A stretch of 64,000 bases of DNA. Source: Streptosporangium canum (lineage in GTDB: Bacteria > Actinomycetota > Actinomycetes > Streptosporangiales > Streptosporangiaceae). Positions 27,043 through 36,646 of this stretch are shown in pieces. The position numbers and the translations under genes were made by a program. Each line of letters opens with the position of its first letter. The stretch's first letter is position 1. The stretch spans positions 55,229-119,228 of the forward strand of contig NZ_FOQY01000026.1 in NCBI RefSeq assembly GCF_900113865.1, in the 5' to 3' direction. The notes beneath the pieces are model-generated. The model was not told the origin of the DNA. It made no database searches and saw only the letters and a list, made by a program, of their open reading frames with translations.

Positions 27043-27228
27043 CTAGCGGGTGACCTTGCCGGCCTTGATGCAGGAGGTGCACACGTTCAGCCGCTTCGGC
27101 GTGCCGTTCACCACTGCGCGCACGGGCTGGATGTTCGGGTTCCAGCGGCGGCGGGTGCGGCGGTGCGAGTGGGAGACGTTGTTGCCGAAGGTCGGCTTCT
27201 TAGCGCAAACGTCGCAGACGGAAGCCAC
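27043..27228 (-). CDS. rpmB: 50S ribosomal protein L28
   Basis: 61 residues, ATG 27228. [20 protein letters not shown] with an N-terminal CxxC, then [11 protein letters not shown] and a C-terminal CTSC. Four cysteines (C5, C8 and the C-terminal pair) make this the zinc-binding C+ form of L28; many actinomycetes also carry a zinc-independent C- paralogue, which is not in this window. It is divergent from the DAK2 gene. Confidence 0.96.
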   Translation of the reverse strand: MASVCDVCAKKPTFGNNVSHSHRRTRRRWNPNIQPVRAVVNGTPKRLNVCTSCIKAGKVTR

Positions 27229-27426
27229 GGTTCGCTCCTTATATCAGTCGAGAGGCTCGATCCGCCGCACTAGCGGGCGGTCATCGGGCACGCCGGGACA
27301 ACCGGCTGGCCACACGAGGATATCCGATGTCCGGCCATGCATGCCAACACGGGCCGCCATGACTGGTCGAACGGGGATAATCTCCAGAGGCAACCGTAGC
27401 GTATCCGGGAAGGGCGAGGGGCAGGC

Positions 27427-28992
27427 ATGCTGCAGGTTCTCGACCCGCCCGCGGTCCGGCAGTGGTCGCGGCTGGCCGCGGAGACGCTGGGGAAGGCGCG
27501 CGAGGAGATCGACGCGCTCAACGTCTTCCCCGTCCCCGACGGCGACACCGGCACCAACCTGCACCTGACCATGCTCTCCGCGGCCAAGGCGCTCGACGGG
27601 CTGCCGGGCGACGCCGACGCCGCGACCACCTGGCAGACGCTCGCGCAGGGCGCGCTGCTCGGTGCCCGGGGCAACTCCGGCGTCATCGTCAGCCAGGCGC
27701 TGCGCGGCCTCGCCGAGGTGCTCAGGACGGCCGAGGGGCGGGGCGCCGATCTCGGGCTCGGCCTGGTCAGGGCCGCCGAGCTGGCCCGCCAGGCGGTGGC
27801 CCGGCCGGTCGAGGGCACGGTGCTCAGCGTGCTCACCGCGGTCGCCGGGGCGGTGCGCGGTCTGACAGGAGACCTCGCCTCGGTGGCCAGGAGGGCGGCC
27901 GACGAGGCGCGCTCCGCGCTCCGCCGTACTCCGGACCAGCTCGACGTGCTCGCCCGGAGCGGTGTCGTGGACGCGGGCGGCGCGGGCCTGGCGATCATCC
28001 TGGAGAGCCTCGCCGCGGTGGTCACCGACTCCTACACCGAGCGGGTCGACATCCCGGCGCCGACCCGCCGGGTCCCCCCGGAGCCGGAGGAGGGCCCCGG
28101 CTACGAGGTCATGTATCTGCTCGACGCCGGCGAGGCGGCGGTCGGCGCGCTCCGCCGCGAGCTGGACGCCCTCGGCGACTCCCTGGTGGTCGTGGGCGGC
28201 GACGGCCTGTGGAACGTGCACGTCCACGTGGACGACGCGGGCGCGGCGATCGAGGCGGCCATGCGGGCGGGCCGGCCGCACCGGATCAGGGTGACCTACC
28301 TGGACGCCTCCGGCCGGACCCACCCGGCGGCCCGGGGACGCGGCGTGGTGGCCGTGGCGGCCGGGCCCGCGCTGGGCGCCGTGTTCGAGCAGTCGGGAGC
28401 CGTGGTGGTCCGCAGGGAGCCCGGCTCCAGTCCGCCCCTGGCGGCGGTGCTCGCGGCCATCCGCGAGGCGGGGGCCGAGGTCGTGGTGCTGCCCAACGAC
28501 AGCGGGACCCGCGAGGTCGCGGCGGCCGCCGCCGAGATCGCCCGCGAAGAGGGCCTGGTGGTCAGCGTGCTGCCCACCAGAGCCTCGGTGCAGGGCCTGG
28601 CGGCCCTGGCGGTCCACGATCCGCTGCGGCGCTTCGACGACGACGTGGTGGCCATGACCGAGGCCGCCGCGCACACCCGCCACGGGCACGTCTGGGTGGC
28701 CGACCGCGAGGTGATGACGAGCGCGGGCCTGACCGCGCCGGGAGACGTCCTGGGCGTCATCGACGGCGACGCCGCGGTGATCGGCGCCGACCTCGTGGGC
28801 ACCGCCCTGGAGGTCACCCGTCGCATGGTGTCGTCGAGCAGCGAGCTGGTGACCATGCTCGAAGGCGTCAACGCGCCGGAGGGGCTGGCCAGGGCCGTGC
28901 AGGACCATCTGGCCCGGATCCGGCCCGACGTCGAGGTCGTCCTGTACGAAGGCGGGCAGGGCGGCTACCCGCTGCTCATCGGCGTCGAGTGA
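27427..28992 (+). CDS. DAK2 domain / fatty acid kinase A-like protein
   Basis: 521 residues. N-terminal DAK2/DhaL domain (about 1-200) with INALNVFPVPDGDTGTN-like sequence (here DALNVFPVPDGDTGTNLHLT, about 29-48), and GARGNSGVIVSQALRG, which hold the Mg/nucleotide. The C-terminal part (about 220-521) has the second FakA domain with CHAT-independent alpha/beta segments. FakA phosphorylates exogenous fatty acids with a FakB partner; no fakB is adjacent. The position just before recG is conserved in actinobacteria. Confidence 0.88.
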   Translation: MLQVLDPPAVRQWSRLAAETLGKAREEIDALNVFPVPDGDTGTNLHLTMLSAAKALDGLPGDADAATTWQTLAQGALLGARGNSGVIVSQALRGLAEVLRTAEGRGADLGLGLVRAAELARQAVARPVEGTVLSVLTAVAGAVRGLTGDLASVARRAADEARSALRRTPDQLDVLARSGVVDAGGAGLAIILESLAAVVTDSYTERVDIPAPTRRVPPEPEEGPGYEVMYLLDAGEAAVGALRRELDALGDSLVVVGGDGLWNVHVHVDDAGAAIEAAMRAGRPHRIRVTYLDASGRTHPAARGRGVVAVAAGPALGAVFEQSGAVVVRREPGSSPPLAAVLAAIREAGAEVVVLPNDSGTREVAAAAAEIAREEGLVVSVLPTRASVQGLAALAVHDPLRRFDDDVVAMTEAAAHTRHGHVWVADREVMTSAGLTAPGDVLGVIDGDAAVIGADLVGTALEVTRRMVSSSSELVTMLEGVNAPEGLARAVQDHLARIRPDVEVVLYEGGQGGYPLLIGVE

Positions 28993-29024
28993 ATTCTGTC
29001 GTCCGGACGCGGTAGAAACTTGGG

Positions 29025-31196
29025 GTGACGAGCTTCGACGAGCCGCTGGCGAAGGCACTGGATCCCAAGACGGCCAAGCTGCTGGAGAGTGTCCTCGACC
29101 TGCGCACCGTCGGCGACCTGCTGCGGCACTACCCCCGGCGCTACGCCGAGCGGGGTGAGCTGACCGACCTCGACGACCTGCAGGTCGACGAGCACGTCAC
29201 CGTGGTCGGCGAGGTCACCAGGGCCATGCGCAAACCGATGCGCAACAAGGGCGGCACGTGGCTGGAGGTCGAGGTCGTCGACGGCCGGCGCAGCAAGATC
29301 TATCTGTCGTTCTTCGGCAAGGCCTCCCACATCGCGGAGACACGGCTGCGGCCGGGCGCCAGAGGCATGTTCGCGGGGAAGGTCGGCGCGTTCGGCCAGG
29401 GCGACAAGCGCAGGTGGCAGCTGTCCCACCCCGAGTTCGAGATGTTCGACGAGACGGAGGCCGGAGCCGAGGAGTTCGCCGCCGCGCTGGTGCCGATCTA
29501 TCCGGCGGGCAAGGACGTGACGCCCTGGGCGATCCGCCGCGCGCTGGGGGTCGTCCTCGACACCATGGGCCCCCTCGACGACCCGCTCCCGGCCGAGCTG
29601 CGGGCCCGGCACAAGCTTCCCGGCCTGGCCGAGGCGCTCCTCGCCGTCCACCGGCCGCGCGATCACGGCGACGTGACCCGGGCCCGCAAACGGCTCAAGT
29701 TCGACGAGGCGTTCCTGCTCCAGGCGGTGCTGCTGCAGCGCCGGATGGCCGCCGCCTCCTGGCCCGCCACGCCCCGGCCCCCGCGCGGCGACGGGCTGCT
29801 GGCCGACTTCGACCGGCGCCTGCCGTTCCAGCTCACCGAGGGCCAGCGGAGCGTGGGGGAGGAGATCGAGGCCGACCTGGCCCTCGCCCACCCCATGCAC
29901 CGGCTGCTGCAGGGCGAGGTCGGCGCGGGCAAGACCGTCGTCGCGCTGCGGGCCATGCTCCAGGTGGTCGACGCCGGAGGGCAGGCCGTACTGCTGGCGC
30001 CCACCGAGGTGCTCGCCCAGCAGCACCACCGGTCGATCTCGGCCATGCTCGGCGACCTGGCCGCCGGCGGCATGTTCGGCGGCACCGTGGTCGCCCTGCT
30101 GACGGGCTCGCTGGGCGCGGCGGCCCGCCGCTCGGCCATGCTCGACGCGGCCTCGGGGTCGGCCGGGATCGTGGTCGGCACCCACGCCGTGCTCCAGGAG
30201 CGCGTGCAGTTCGCCGATCTCGGTCTGGTCGTGGTCGACGAGCAGCACCGGTTCGGCGTCGAGCAGCGCGACGCGCTCCGCGAGAAGGCCGGAGGCGGGC
30301 GCCCGCACGTGCTGGTCATGACCGCCACCCCGATCCCGCGCACGGTCGCCATGACGGTCTTCGGCGACCTCACGGTCTCCACGCTCTCCCAGCTGCCCTC
30401 CGGCCGCGCGCCGATCACCACCCACGTGGTGCCCGCCGCGGAGAAGCCGCACTTCCTGGACCGCACCTGGACGCGGCTGCGCGAGGAGGTCGAGCTCGGA
30501 CGGCAGGCATACATCGTCTGCCCGCGCATCGGCGATCTGGAGGGGGACGAGGGCGACCTGTCGAAGGACGACGACGAGCGGCGCCCGCCGCTGGCGGTGC
30601 TGGACGTGGCCCAGATGCTGTCCGAGGGGCCGTTGCACGGCCTCCGCACGGCGGTGCTCCACGGCAAGCTGCCGCCGGAGGAGAAGGACGCGGTGATGCG
30701 GGCCTTCACCCGGGGTGAGATCGACGTCATGGTGGCGACCACGGTCATCGAGGTCGGCGTCGACGTCCCCAACTCCTCGGTCATGGTCATCATGGACGCC
30801 GACCGGTTCGGCGTCTCCCAGCTCCACCAGCTCCGCGGCCGGGTCGGCCGTGGCGGGCTGCCGGGGCTGTGCCTGCTGGTGACCGACTCCCTGGGCGGCA
30901 CTCCGGCCCGCCAGCGGCTCGACGCCGTGGCGGCGACCCTGGACGGCTTCGAGCTGTCCCGGGTCGACCTGGAGCAGCGCCGCGAGGGTGATGTGCTGGG
31001 CGTGGCCCAGTCGGGCCGCAGGTCGTCGCTGAAGATGCTCCAGCTCCTCCGCGACGAGGACGTCATCCACGCCGCCCGCCAGGACGCCGAGGCCATGCTG
31101 ACGGCGGATCCCGAGCTGGCCGAGCACGCCGTCCTCCGGATGGAGATCGACCGGCTGCTCGCCGACGAGCGCGCGGAGTATCTGGAGAAGACCTGA
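29025..31196 (+). CDS. recG: ATP-dependent DNA helicase RecG
   Basis: 723 residues, GTG 29025. N-terminal wedge/OB domain (about 40-150, with LRHYPRRYAERGELTDLDDL), superfamily 2 helicase motor with Walker A LLQGEVGAGKTVVAL (about 303-317), DEQHR motif II, TATPIPRT motif III and QLRGRVGRGGLPG motif VI. It regresses stalled replication forks and processes recombination junctions. It starts 33 bases after the DAK2 gene and is probably co-transcribed with it. Confidence 0.97.
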   Translation: MTSFDEPLAKALDPKTAKLLESVLDLRTVGDLLRHYPRRYAERGELTDLDDLQVDEHVTVVGEVTRAMRKPMRNKGGTWLEVEVVDGRRSKIYLSFFGKASHIAETRLRPGARGMFAGKVGAFGQGDKRRWQLSHPEFEMFDETEAGAEEFAAALVPIYPAGKDVTPWAIRRALGVVLDTMGPLDDPLPAELRARHKLPGLAEALLAVHRPRDHGDVTRARKRLKFDEAFLLQAVLLQRRMAAASWPATPRPPRGDGLLADFDRRLPFQLTEGQRSVGEEIEADLALAHPMHRLLQGEVGAGKTVVALRAMLQVVDAGGQAVLLAPTEVLAQQHHRSISAMLGDLAAGGMFGGTVVALLTGSLGAAARRSAMLDAASGSAGIVVGTHAVLQERVQFADLGLVVVDEQHRFGVEQRDALREKAGGGRPHVLVMTATPIPRTVAMTVFGDLTVSTLSQLPSGRAPITTHVVPAAEKPHFLDRTWTRLREEVELGRQAYIVCPRIGDLEGDEGDLSKDDDERRPPLAVLDVAQMLSEGPLHGLRTAVLHGKLPPEEKDAVMRAFTRGEIDVMVATTVIEVGVDVPNSSVMVIMDADRFGVSQLHQLRGRVGRGGLPGLCLLVTDSLGGTPARQRLDAVAATLDGFELSRVDLEQRREGDVLGVAQSGRRSSLKMLQLLRDEDVIHAARQDAEAMLTADPELAEHAVLRMEIDRLLADERAEYLEKT

Positions 31197-31250
31197 GAGG
31201 TCCGGAGAGGGCGCGGGGGCCGCGGCCGGGCGGGAGGTGAACGCCCAACT

Positions 31251-31284
31251 GCGGGGACGGCCTCCCCCCGAATGCCGTCCCCGC
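31251..31284 (+). terminator. Hairpin terminator after recG
   Basis: 11-pair perfect stem GCGGGGACGGC / GCCGTCCCCGC with a 12-base loop and a further CCCA/TGGG outer pairing. It lies 55 bases after the recG stop. Confidence 0.65.
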
Positions 31285-31633
31285 CTGGGCCCACTCTCGG
31301 GTCAGGTGCCGAGAGCACCGGCGTGCGGAAGGGCTCACGATCACGCCGGTCGGCCTCCCCCTGGGTCACTTGAAGGCCGCAGGACTCATCATGCAAGGCG
31401 TCGGGACCGGGCGGAACGACCCTTGCGCTTTCGTCGCCACTCCTTGCCCACTCTTGACCTAGATCACCTCCCCAGACCCTTTTGACCTGCGGTTATGCGA
31501 TCCGTCGCGACACGCCGGGCTGCCGGGGCGCGCCGCTGACCGTGATTGTGGGACGAGGGATGACATCGGTCCGCGGCGCCGGGCCGGCGGGCGGCGGGGC
31601 CTCGCCCGGTGGCCGGATCGACATCCGGCCGGT

Positions 31634-31745
31634 ATCCGGGCCGGCGTTCCGATCGGCGTACGGGCATCGGCGCCCGGTGCACGGGCGTCATCCGGGCCGG
31701 CGTTCCGATCGGCGCACGGGCATCGGCGCTCGGTGCACGGGCGTC
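31634..31745. repeat. Two tandem copies of a 56-bp unit
   Basis: 31634-31689 and 31690-31745 are adjacent copies differing at two positions. Each unit begins ATCCGGGCCGGCGTTCC and ends GTGCACGGGCGTC. It occupies most of the end of the 590-base recG-rsmD gap, in which no convincing gene is seen (31197-31789). Confidence 0.9.
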
Positions 31746-31789
31746 GGGACACAGGCGGGCGTCTCAGCCGGCACTGAGACAATGGGCCG

Positions 31790-32359
31790 GTGAGTCGAGT
31801 CATCGCGGGAAGCGCAGGAGGACGGCGGCTGGCCGTGCCGCCGGGGCGGGGGACCCGTCCCACGAGCGATCGGGCCAGGGAGGGGATCTTCTCCACCGTG
31901 GGGTCGCTGCTCGGCTCGCTGGACGGGGCGAGAGTGCTGGACCTCTACGCCGGATCCGGCGCGGTCGGGCTGGAGGCGCTGTCGCGGGGGGCGGTCCACG
32001 CGCTGCTCGTGGAGTCCGACGCCAAGGCGGCCCGGACGATCAGGGCGAACATCGCGACCCTCGGGCTGCCGGGGGCCCTGCTCGCCGCCGACCGGGTCGA
32101 GCGGGTGCTGGAGCGGGGCACCGAGGAGCCGTACGACCTCGTGTTCGCCGATCCGCCCTACGCGGTGACCGACGAGGCGGTGGACGCCGTGCTCGGGCAG
32201 CTGAGGGACCACGGCTGGCTGGCGGAGGACGCGCTGATCGCGGTGGAACGGGAGAGCCGGGGGAAGGACCTGGTGTGGCCCACCGGATACGAGGAGGAGA
32301 GGGTCCGTCGTTACGGCGAAGCGTCCGTTTGGTACGGTCGCGCCGCCGGGAATCCATAG
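31790..32359 (+). CDS. rsmD: 16S rRNA (guanine(966)-N(2))-methyltransferase
   Basis: 189 residues, GTG 31790. SAM-binding motif VLDLYAGSGAVGLEALSRG (about 49-67) and the catalytic motif LVFADPPY (DPPY) at about 117-124, the RsmD hallmark. It methylates G966 of 16S rRNA in the small-subunit head. It precedes coaD by 15 bases, a pairing conserved across bacteria. Confidence 0.95.
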   Translation: MSRVIAGSAGGRRLAVPPGRGTRPTSDRAREGIFSTVGSLLGSLDGARVLDLYAGSGAVGLEALSRGAVHALLVESDAKAARTIRANIATLGLPGALLAADRVERVLERGTEEPYDLVFADPPYAVTDEAVDAVLGQLRDHGWLAEDALIAVERESRGKDLVWPTGYEEERVRRYGEASVWYGRAAGNP

Positions 32360-32374
32360 AGCAGGGGGTACACC

Positions 32375-32851
32375 TTGCGTCGCGTTGTCTGCCCGGGGTC
32401 GTTCGATCCCGTTACCAACGGTCATCTGGACATCATCGGCCGGGCTTCCCGGCAGTACGACGAGGTTGTCGTAGCCGTCCTGATCAACATCGAGAAGAAG
32501 AGCCTGTTCACGGTCGAGGAACGCATCGAGATGCTCCAGACCGTGACCAAGGAGTACGGCAACGTCCGCGTGGACAAGTTCCACGGTCTGCTGGTGGACT
32601 ACTGCAAGCAGCAGGAGATCCCCGCCATCGTGAAAGGCCTGCGCGCTGTCAGCGACTTCGACTACGAGCTCCAGCAGGCCCAGCTCAACTACCGGATGTC
32701 CGGAGTCGAGACGCTGTTCATGGCGACCGGGCCGGAGGTGTCGTTCCTGTCGTCCAGCCGTATCAAGGAGATCGTCCGGTACGGCGGGAGCGTGGCCGGC
32801 CTGGTCCCCGACCTCGTGCAGGAGCTTCTGGTCGAACGGCTCAGGGGTTAG
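32375..32851 (+). CDS. coaD: Pantetheine-phosphate adenylyltransferase
   Basis: 158 residues, TTG start at 32375 after CAGGGGG. CPGSFDPVTNGHLDIIGRA (about 6-24) with the HxGH-type T/HxGH motif (TNGH), and FLSSSRIKEIVRYGG at about 127-141. It adenylates 4'-phosphopantetheine in coenzyme A synthesis. Length matches the family (about 160). Confidence 0.97.
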   Translation: MRRVVCPGSFDPVTNGHLDIIGRASRQYDEVVVAVLINIEKKSLFTVEERIEMLQTVTKEYGNVRVDKFHGLLVDYCKQQEIPAIVKGLRAVSDFDYELQQAQLNYRMSGVETLFMATGPEVSFLSSSRIKEIVRYGGSVAGLVPDLVQELLVERLRG

Positions 32852-32899
32852 CTGCTGGTATTCTCTTGTTTTGGCCTTGCACAACGGCGGTGATTCGCC

Positions 32900-33472
32900 A
32901 TGCCTGATGAGAGCGGAATGACTCTGCGTAGCCTTGATCCCCGAGCCCCCTGGGTAATCTCCACCCATGATCTGGGCAGGCGACCGGGATCGATGCTCCA
33001 GATCACCCGCACTCTCCCGGCACCGGCGGAGATCGGCGTTGACATGATCGGTGTCCCCAGGGACGCCGATGTCGAGCTGGAGATCCGGCTCGAGGCGGTC
33101 ATGGAAGGTGTGCTCGTCACGGGCACGGCGCGAACCCCGCTGCGGGGGGAGTGCGCACGGTGTCTGGAACCGGTCATCTCGGAAACCGAGGTGGGCTTCC
33201 AGGAGCTGTTCTTCTACTCGGCGGAGGATGCCGCCGAGGGTGACTCGATCCTCGACGGTGAACTGCTCGATCTCGAGCCCACGTTCCGCGACGCGGTGGT
33301 TCTCACACTGCCGCTGAGCCCGGTCTGCAGTGAAGACTGCACGGGGCTCTGCGTGGAATGCGGGATCAGGCTCGCGGATGCCGAGCCTGGTCACAAGCAC
33401 GAGGTGATCGATGCCCGCTGGGCCAAATTGCAAGGTCTGATTCCGGAACATAACAACGATCAGGAGAGCTGA
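32900..33472 (+). CDS. DUF177 family protein (YceD-like)
   Basis: 190 residues, ATG 32900, ending one base before the rpmF start. [10 protein letters not shown] (about 83-92) and [16 protein letters not shown] (about 144-159) carry the conserved cysteines of the DUF177 family. In bacteria and chloroplasts these proteins are linked to 23S rRNA or ribosome assembly, and the gene is regularly paired with rpmF. The first 16 residues may be an alternative start region. Confidence 0.93.
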   Translation: MPDESGMTLRSLDPRAPWVISTHDLGRRPGSMLQITRTLPAPAEIGVDMIGVPRDADVELEIRLEAVMEGVLVTGTARTPLRGECARCLEPVISETEVGFQELFFYSAEDAAEGDSILDGELLDLEPTFRDAVVLTLPLSPVCSEDCTGLCVECGIRLADAEPGHKHEVIDARWAKLQGLIPEHNNDQES

Positions 33473-33473
33473 C

Positions 33474-33653
33474 GTGGCTGTCCCCAAGCGCAAGATGTCG
33501 CGGAGCAACACTCGCTCCCGCAGGTCGCAGTGGAAGGCCGCCGCGGTTTCGCTCGTGAGCTGCCCCCAGTGCCGCTCGCCGAAGCGTCCGCACGTGGCGT
33601 GCCCGACCTGCGGCACTTACAACCGCCGTCAGGTGATCGAGCCCTCCGCCTGA
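33474..33653 (+). CDS. rpmF: 50S ribosomal protein L32
   Basis: 59 residues with GTG start at 33474 and stop at 33651-33653. [19 protein letters not shown] at the N-terminus, then a zinc ribbon [19 protein letters not shown]. Zinc-binding (C+) form. It follows DUF177 by one base and is clearly co-transcribed with it. Confidence 0.96.
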   Translation: MAVPKRKMSRSNTRSRRSQWKAAAVSLVSCPQCRSPKRPHVACPTCGTYNRRQVIEPSA

Positions 33654-33865
33654 TCGCATTCTGACTGACGGATGCCGGCCGGGCCCTTCTGGTCCCGGTC
33701 GGCGTCACCGTCTGCACCACAATGCGATGGCGGTCCGCCCGCGGCTGTGGTGGACGCCGGGGTTCGCGGTAACGCGTACCCTCCCGGCGCCCACCACGTC
33801 TTCGGGCAATTCTCGTTCTCCCCTTCGCCATCGCGCATTCGATGAGAACCGTGCGAGGAGAAGAC

Positions 33866-34597
33866 GTGGGTACGAGCGTTAAACCGGTGGCCGTCGAGTC
33901 CGTCAGGGACGAGCTGGAGCGGATCCTCTCCGTGCGGCTGGATGTCGCGATCCTGGAGCGGGCGATGACCCACCGCTCCTACGCCTACGAGAACGGCGGC
34001 CTGCCCACCAACGAGCGCCTGGAGTTCCTCGGCGACTCGGTGCTGGGCCTGGTGGTCACCGACACCCTCTACCGCAACCACCCCGACCTGCCCGAGGGGC
34101 AGCTGGCCAAGCTCAGGGCCGCGGTGGTCAACATGCGCGCCCTCGCCGACGTGGCCCGCACGCTGGGCCTGGGCCGGTTCCTGCGGCTCGGCCGGGGGGA
34201 GGAGGGGACCGGGGGGCGCGACAAGTCCTCGATCCTCGCCGACACCCTTGAGGCGCTCATCGGCTCGGTCTACGTCAACAGGGGCCTGGACGAGGCGTTC
34301 CGCGTCGTCCACCTGCTCTTCGACCCCCTCATCACCCGTTCGGCCTCGCTGGGCGCCGGGCTCGACTGGAAGACCTCGCTCCAGGAGCTCACCGCGTCCG
34401 AGTCGCTCGGCGTGCCCGAGTACCACGTGGAGGAGAGCGGTCCCGACCACGCCAAGTCCTTCACCGCCGTCGTCCTTCTCGGCGGCGAGGAGTACGGCTC
34501 CGGGTCCGGGCGTTCGAAGAAAGAGGCCGAGCAGCAGGCAGCCGAGGCGGCCTGGAACCGGATCCGCCAGGACCGGGACAAGCGCGAAGCCAGCTGA
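33866..34597 (+). CDS. rnc: Ribonuclease III
   Basis: 243 residues from GTG 33866 (preceded by GAGGAG; the ATG at 33842 lacks a ribosome binding site). The catalytic signature [17 protein letters not shown] lies at about 49-65, followed by the second acidic site ([13 protein letters not shown]) and a C-terminal double-stranded RNA-binding domain ([20 protein letters not shown] onward, ending [16 protein letters not shown]). It cleaves dsRNA, including rRNA precursors, and regulates antibiotic production in Streptomyces. First gene of rnc-mutM-acyP. Confidence 0.95.
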   Translation: MGTSVKPVAVESVRDELERILSVRLDVAILERAMTHRSYAYENGGLPTNERLEFLGDSVLGLVVTDTLYRNHPDLPEGQLAKLRAAVVNMRALADVARTLGLGRFLRLGRGEEGTGGRDKSSILADTLEALIGSVYVNRGLDEAFRVVHLLFDPLITRSASLGAGLDWKTSLQELTASESLGVPEYHVEESGPDHAKSFTAVVLLGGEEYGSGSGRSKKEAEQQAAEAAWNRIRQDRDKREAS

Positions 34598-34616
34598 CCC
34601 GTTCAAGGAGGGGCGC

Positions 34617-35483
34617 ATGCCCGAGTTGCCCGAGGTCGAGGTCGTACGGCGTGGCCTGGAGCGCTGGGTGTCCGGGCGGGTCATCGCCCATGCCGAGGTG
34701 CTGCACCCGCGGGCGATCCGGCGGCACGTCCCCGGCGCGGAGGAGTTCTCCTCCCGCCTGAAGGGCCGCACGATCGGCTCCGCCGAGCGGCGGGGCAAAT
34801 ACCTCTGGCTGCCCCTGGACGGCTCCGACGCGATCCTGGCGCATCTGGGGATGAGCGGGCAGCTGCTGGTGGTGGAGCCCGGCTCGGCCCCGGAGAGGCA
34901 TCTCCGCGTCCGGATCGGCTTCACCGACGGCGGTCCCGACCTGCGCTTCGTCGACCAGCGGACCTTCGGCCACGTGCTGGTGACCGCGATGGCCCACTCC
35001 GGCGGCCGGCCCGTGCCGGAGCCGATCACGCACATCGCGCCCGACCCGTTCGAGGAGCACTTCGACGAGGAACTGTTCGGCCGCCGCCTGCGTGCCAGGC
35101 AGACCGAGGTCAAACGGGCGCTCCTGGACCAGTCGCTGATCAGCGGCGTCGGCAACATCTACGCCGACGAGGCGCTCTGGCGGGCCCGGCTGCACGGGGC
35201 CCGGCCCACGGGGGCGCTGACCCGTCCGAAGATCGCCGAGCTGCTGGGCGCCGCCCGCGAGGTGATGGCCGCGGCGCTGTCCGAGGGCGGCACATCCTTC
35301 GACAGTCTCTACGTGAATGTCAACGGCGAGAGCGGCTACTTCGACCGGTCGCTCGCCGTGTACGGCAGGCGGGACGAACCCTGCCCGAGGTGTGGCGCCC
35401 CGATCATCAGGGAGTCGTTCATGAACCGCTCCTCCTACAGCTGCCCCCGCTGCCAGCCCCGCCCGAGAAGGGCCGGGGCGTGA
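34617..35483 (+). CDS. mutM: DNA-formamidopyrimidine glycosylase
   Basis: 288 residues, ATG 34617 after AAGGAGG. Starts [15 protein letters not shown] with the catalytic Pro2/Glu3; the helix-two-turns-helix residues ([20 protein letters not shown], about 162-181) and the zinc finger with four cysteines CPRCGAP and CPRCQP at the end are intact. It excises oxidised purines such as 8-oxoguanine. It overlaps the acyP start by four bases. Confidence 0.96.
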   Translation: MPELPEVEVVRRGLERWVSGRVIAHAEVLHPRAIRRHVPGAEEFSSRLKGRTIGSAERRGKYLWLPLDGSDAILAHLGMSGQLLVVEPGSAPERHLRVRIGFTDGGPDLRFVDQRTFGHVLVTAMAHSGGRPVPEPITHIAPDPFEEHFDEELFGRRLRARQTEVKRALLDQSLISGVGNIYADEALWRARLHGARPTGALTRPKIAELLGAAREVMAAALSEGGTSFDSLYVNVNGESGYFDRSLAVYGRRDEPCPRCGAPIIRESFMNRSSYSCPRCQPRPRRAGA

Positions 35484-35755
35484 CGGGGGTCCGGTTGACC
35501 GCCTGGGCCAGGGGCCGCGTGCAGGGCGTGGGTTTCCGCTGGTGGACACGGGCGCGGGCGCTGGAGCTCGGCCTGGTGGGCTGGGCGAGGAACACCCCCG
35601 ACGGGCGGGTGGAGATCGTGGCGGAGGGCTCGCGGGAGGCCTGCGCCAGGCTGCTGGAACTGCTCCGCGGCGGTGACGCGCCGGGTCGTGTCGACGGGGT
35701 GGTGGAGCGCTGGAGCGAGGCCAAGGGGGGCTCGGCTGGTTTTGTGGAGCGTTAA
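35480..35755 (+). CDS. acyP: Acylphosphatase
   Basis: 91 residues from GTG 35480, overlapping the mutM stop (GTGA). Motif [12 protein letters not shown] (about 11-22) supplies the catalytic arginine and [16 protein letters not shown] (about 34-49) the catalytic asparagine. The fold hydrolyses carboxyl-phosphate bonds of acyl phosphates. The longer frame from 35390 is antisense-like tail of the mutM end and is rejected. The mutM-acyP pair is conserved in actinomycetes. Confidence 0.93.
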   Translation: MTGVRLTAWARGRVQGVGFRWWTRARALELGLVGWARNTPDGRVEIVAEGSREACARLLELLRGGDAPGRVDGVVERWSEAKGGSAGFVER

Positions 35756-35772
35756 CCGTTCCTTTAGCCCCC

Positions 35773-35791
35773 TAAAATGAGGTATATTTTA
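35773..35791. promoter_or_regulatory. AT-rich palindrome and promoter region before the small coiled-coil gene
   Basis: TAAAAT and ATTTTA form a perfect 6-base inverted repeat with a 7-base spacer in an otherwise GC-rich sequence; TAAAAT or TATATT could serve as a -10 element, with TTAACC at 35752-35757 as a possible -35 element. The leader to the next gene is about 150 bases. Confidence 0.4.
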
Positions 35792-35943
35792 CCGTTGGGA
35801 GTGCCCACAGGTGCGTCCGAGCGGAGCGTTCAACTTGACCGTCTCCCTCACCAGTGCGACTCTTGATAAGAACCACGCGCACCCCTCCCGCGGCAAGAAG
35901 TGCGCGAACCAGTCTGGTCACTCAGCGTGGAGGACCCTTAACC

Positions 35944-36138
35944 ATGGCGAAGGCTCTACTCGGCCACGTCGGCGGTCCTGACCCTCGAATGGTCTCGGAA
36001 ATGCGCCGTCTCCAGCAGCGTATCCGTGATCTCGAGGCAGAGCTCACCCGGCTCCAGGCCCAGAACGACGAACTCGCGGCCAGCACCCGTGATGAGGCGT
36101 TCACCCGCCTGCAGGATCGTGAGCCGGCCCTTACCTAG
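35944..36138 (+). CDS. Small conserved coiled-coil protein
   Basis: 64 residues, ATG 35944 after TGGAGGA. It begins MAKALLGHVGGPDPRMVSEM and continues as one helix (RRLQQRIRDLEAELTRLQAQ) with heptad-like hydrophobics, ending LQDREPALT. There is no signal or membrane segment. Small proteins of this look occur just upstream of smc in actinomycetes; function unknown. A role in chromosome-associated assembly is speculation from position. Confidence 0.75.
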   Translation: MAKALLGHVGGPDPRMVSEMRRLQQRIRDLEAELTRLQAQNDELAASTRDEAFTRLQDREPALT

Positions 36139-36161
36139 GGGCCGGGACGAACACACTGTCC

Positions 36162-36186
36162 AGGGACGCCTCTTCGGGGCGTCCCT
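36162..36186 (+). terminator. Hairpin terminator of the small coiled-coil gene
   Basis: 9-pair stem AGGGACGCC / GGCGTCCCT with a 7-base loop, followed by T-containing sequence (TTGTC), 24 bases after the stop. Confidence 0.7.
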
Positions 36187-36646
36187 TGTCATATCCGGCG
36201 CCACGGCCAGCCGTCACACGTACGGCGTCATATGTGGCGCGAGAAGAAGGTCAACCGCCCCGGTAGCACCCGGCGGCGGCAGGCCGTGTTCCGCCATCCG
36301 CCGCCATCCATCGCATCTGCCGCCATCCGCCGTGGCGCGCCTGGTGCTTTCGTCCGCCGTATCCGCCGCCCTCGGCCATGGCGCCTGGCGCCTTCCCAGG
36401 AGACGGGTGACGGCACGCGGAAACCGCGCCGTGACGCCACTCCCGGGCTTTGACGGCCCTCCCGAACTCCCCGTTCCTCCCCGGGGTTCGAAGCCCGCGG
36501 TGTGCGGGCGAGCGGGGGTGAAGAACGGTAGTCTTCCCACGCGGGGCGGGCTGGGCGACGAGGGAGGACACCGGTCGCCGACGCCTGAGCCGTGACGCGC
36601 GGCGCCACGGTCCATGGAGGCGCACGGGGAGTGGGGGGTTTTCTGC
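36187..36646. other. 460-base gap before smc; no gene seen
   Basis: GC-rich with several CCGCCATCC-like words at about 36290-36340 but no clean repeat. Open frames here are Arg/Pro-rich shadows. TAGTCT near 36531 could be a -10 element for smc. Nothing else is supported. Confidence 0.4.

Noticed and set aside
26816..27082. Arg/Pro-rich frames in the rpmB downstream gap
   Set aside because: They are made by hairpins and GC-rich repeats and have no ribosome binding sites.
31634..31745. Possible CRISPR-like direct repeat
   Set aside because: The two copies touch without spacers, the unit is 56 bp, and there are only two; no cas genes.
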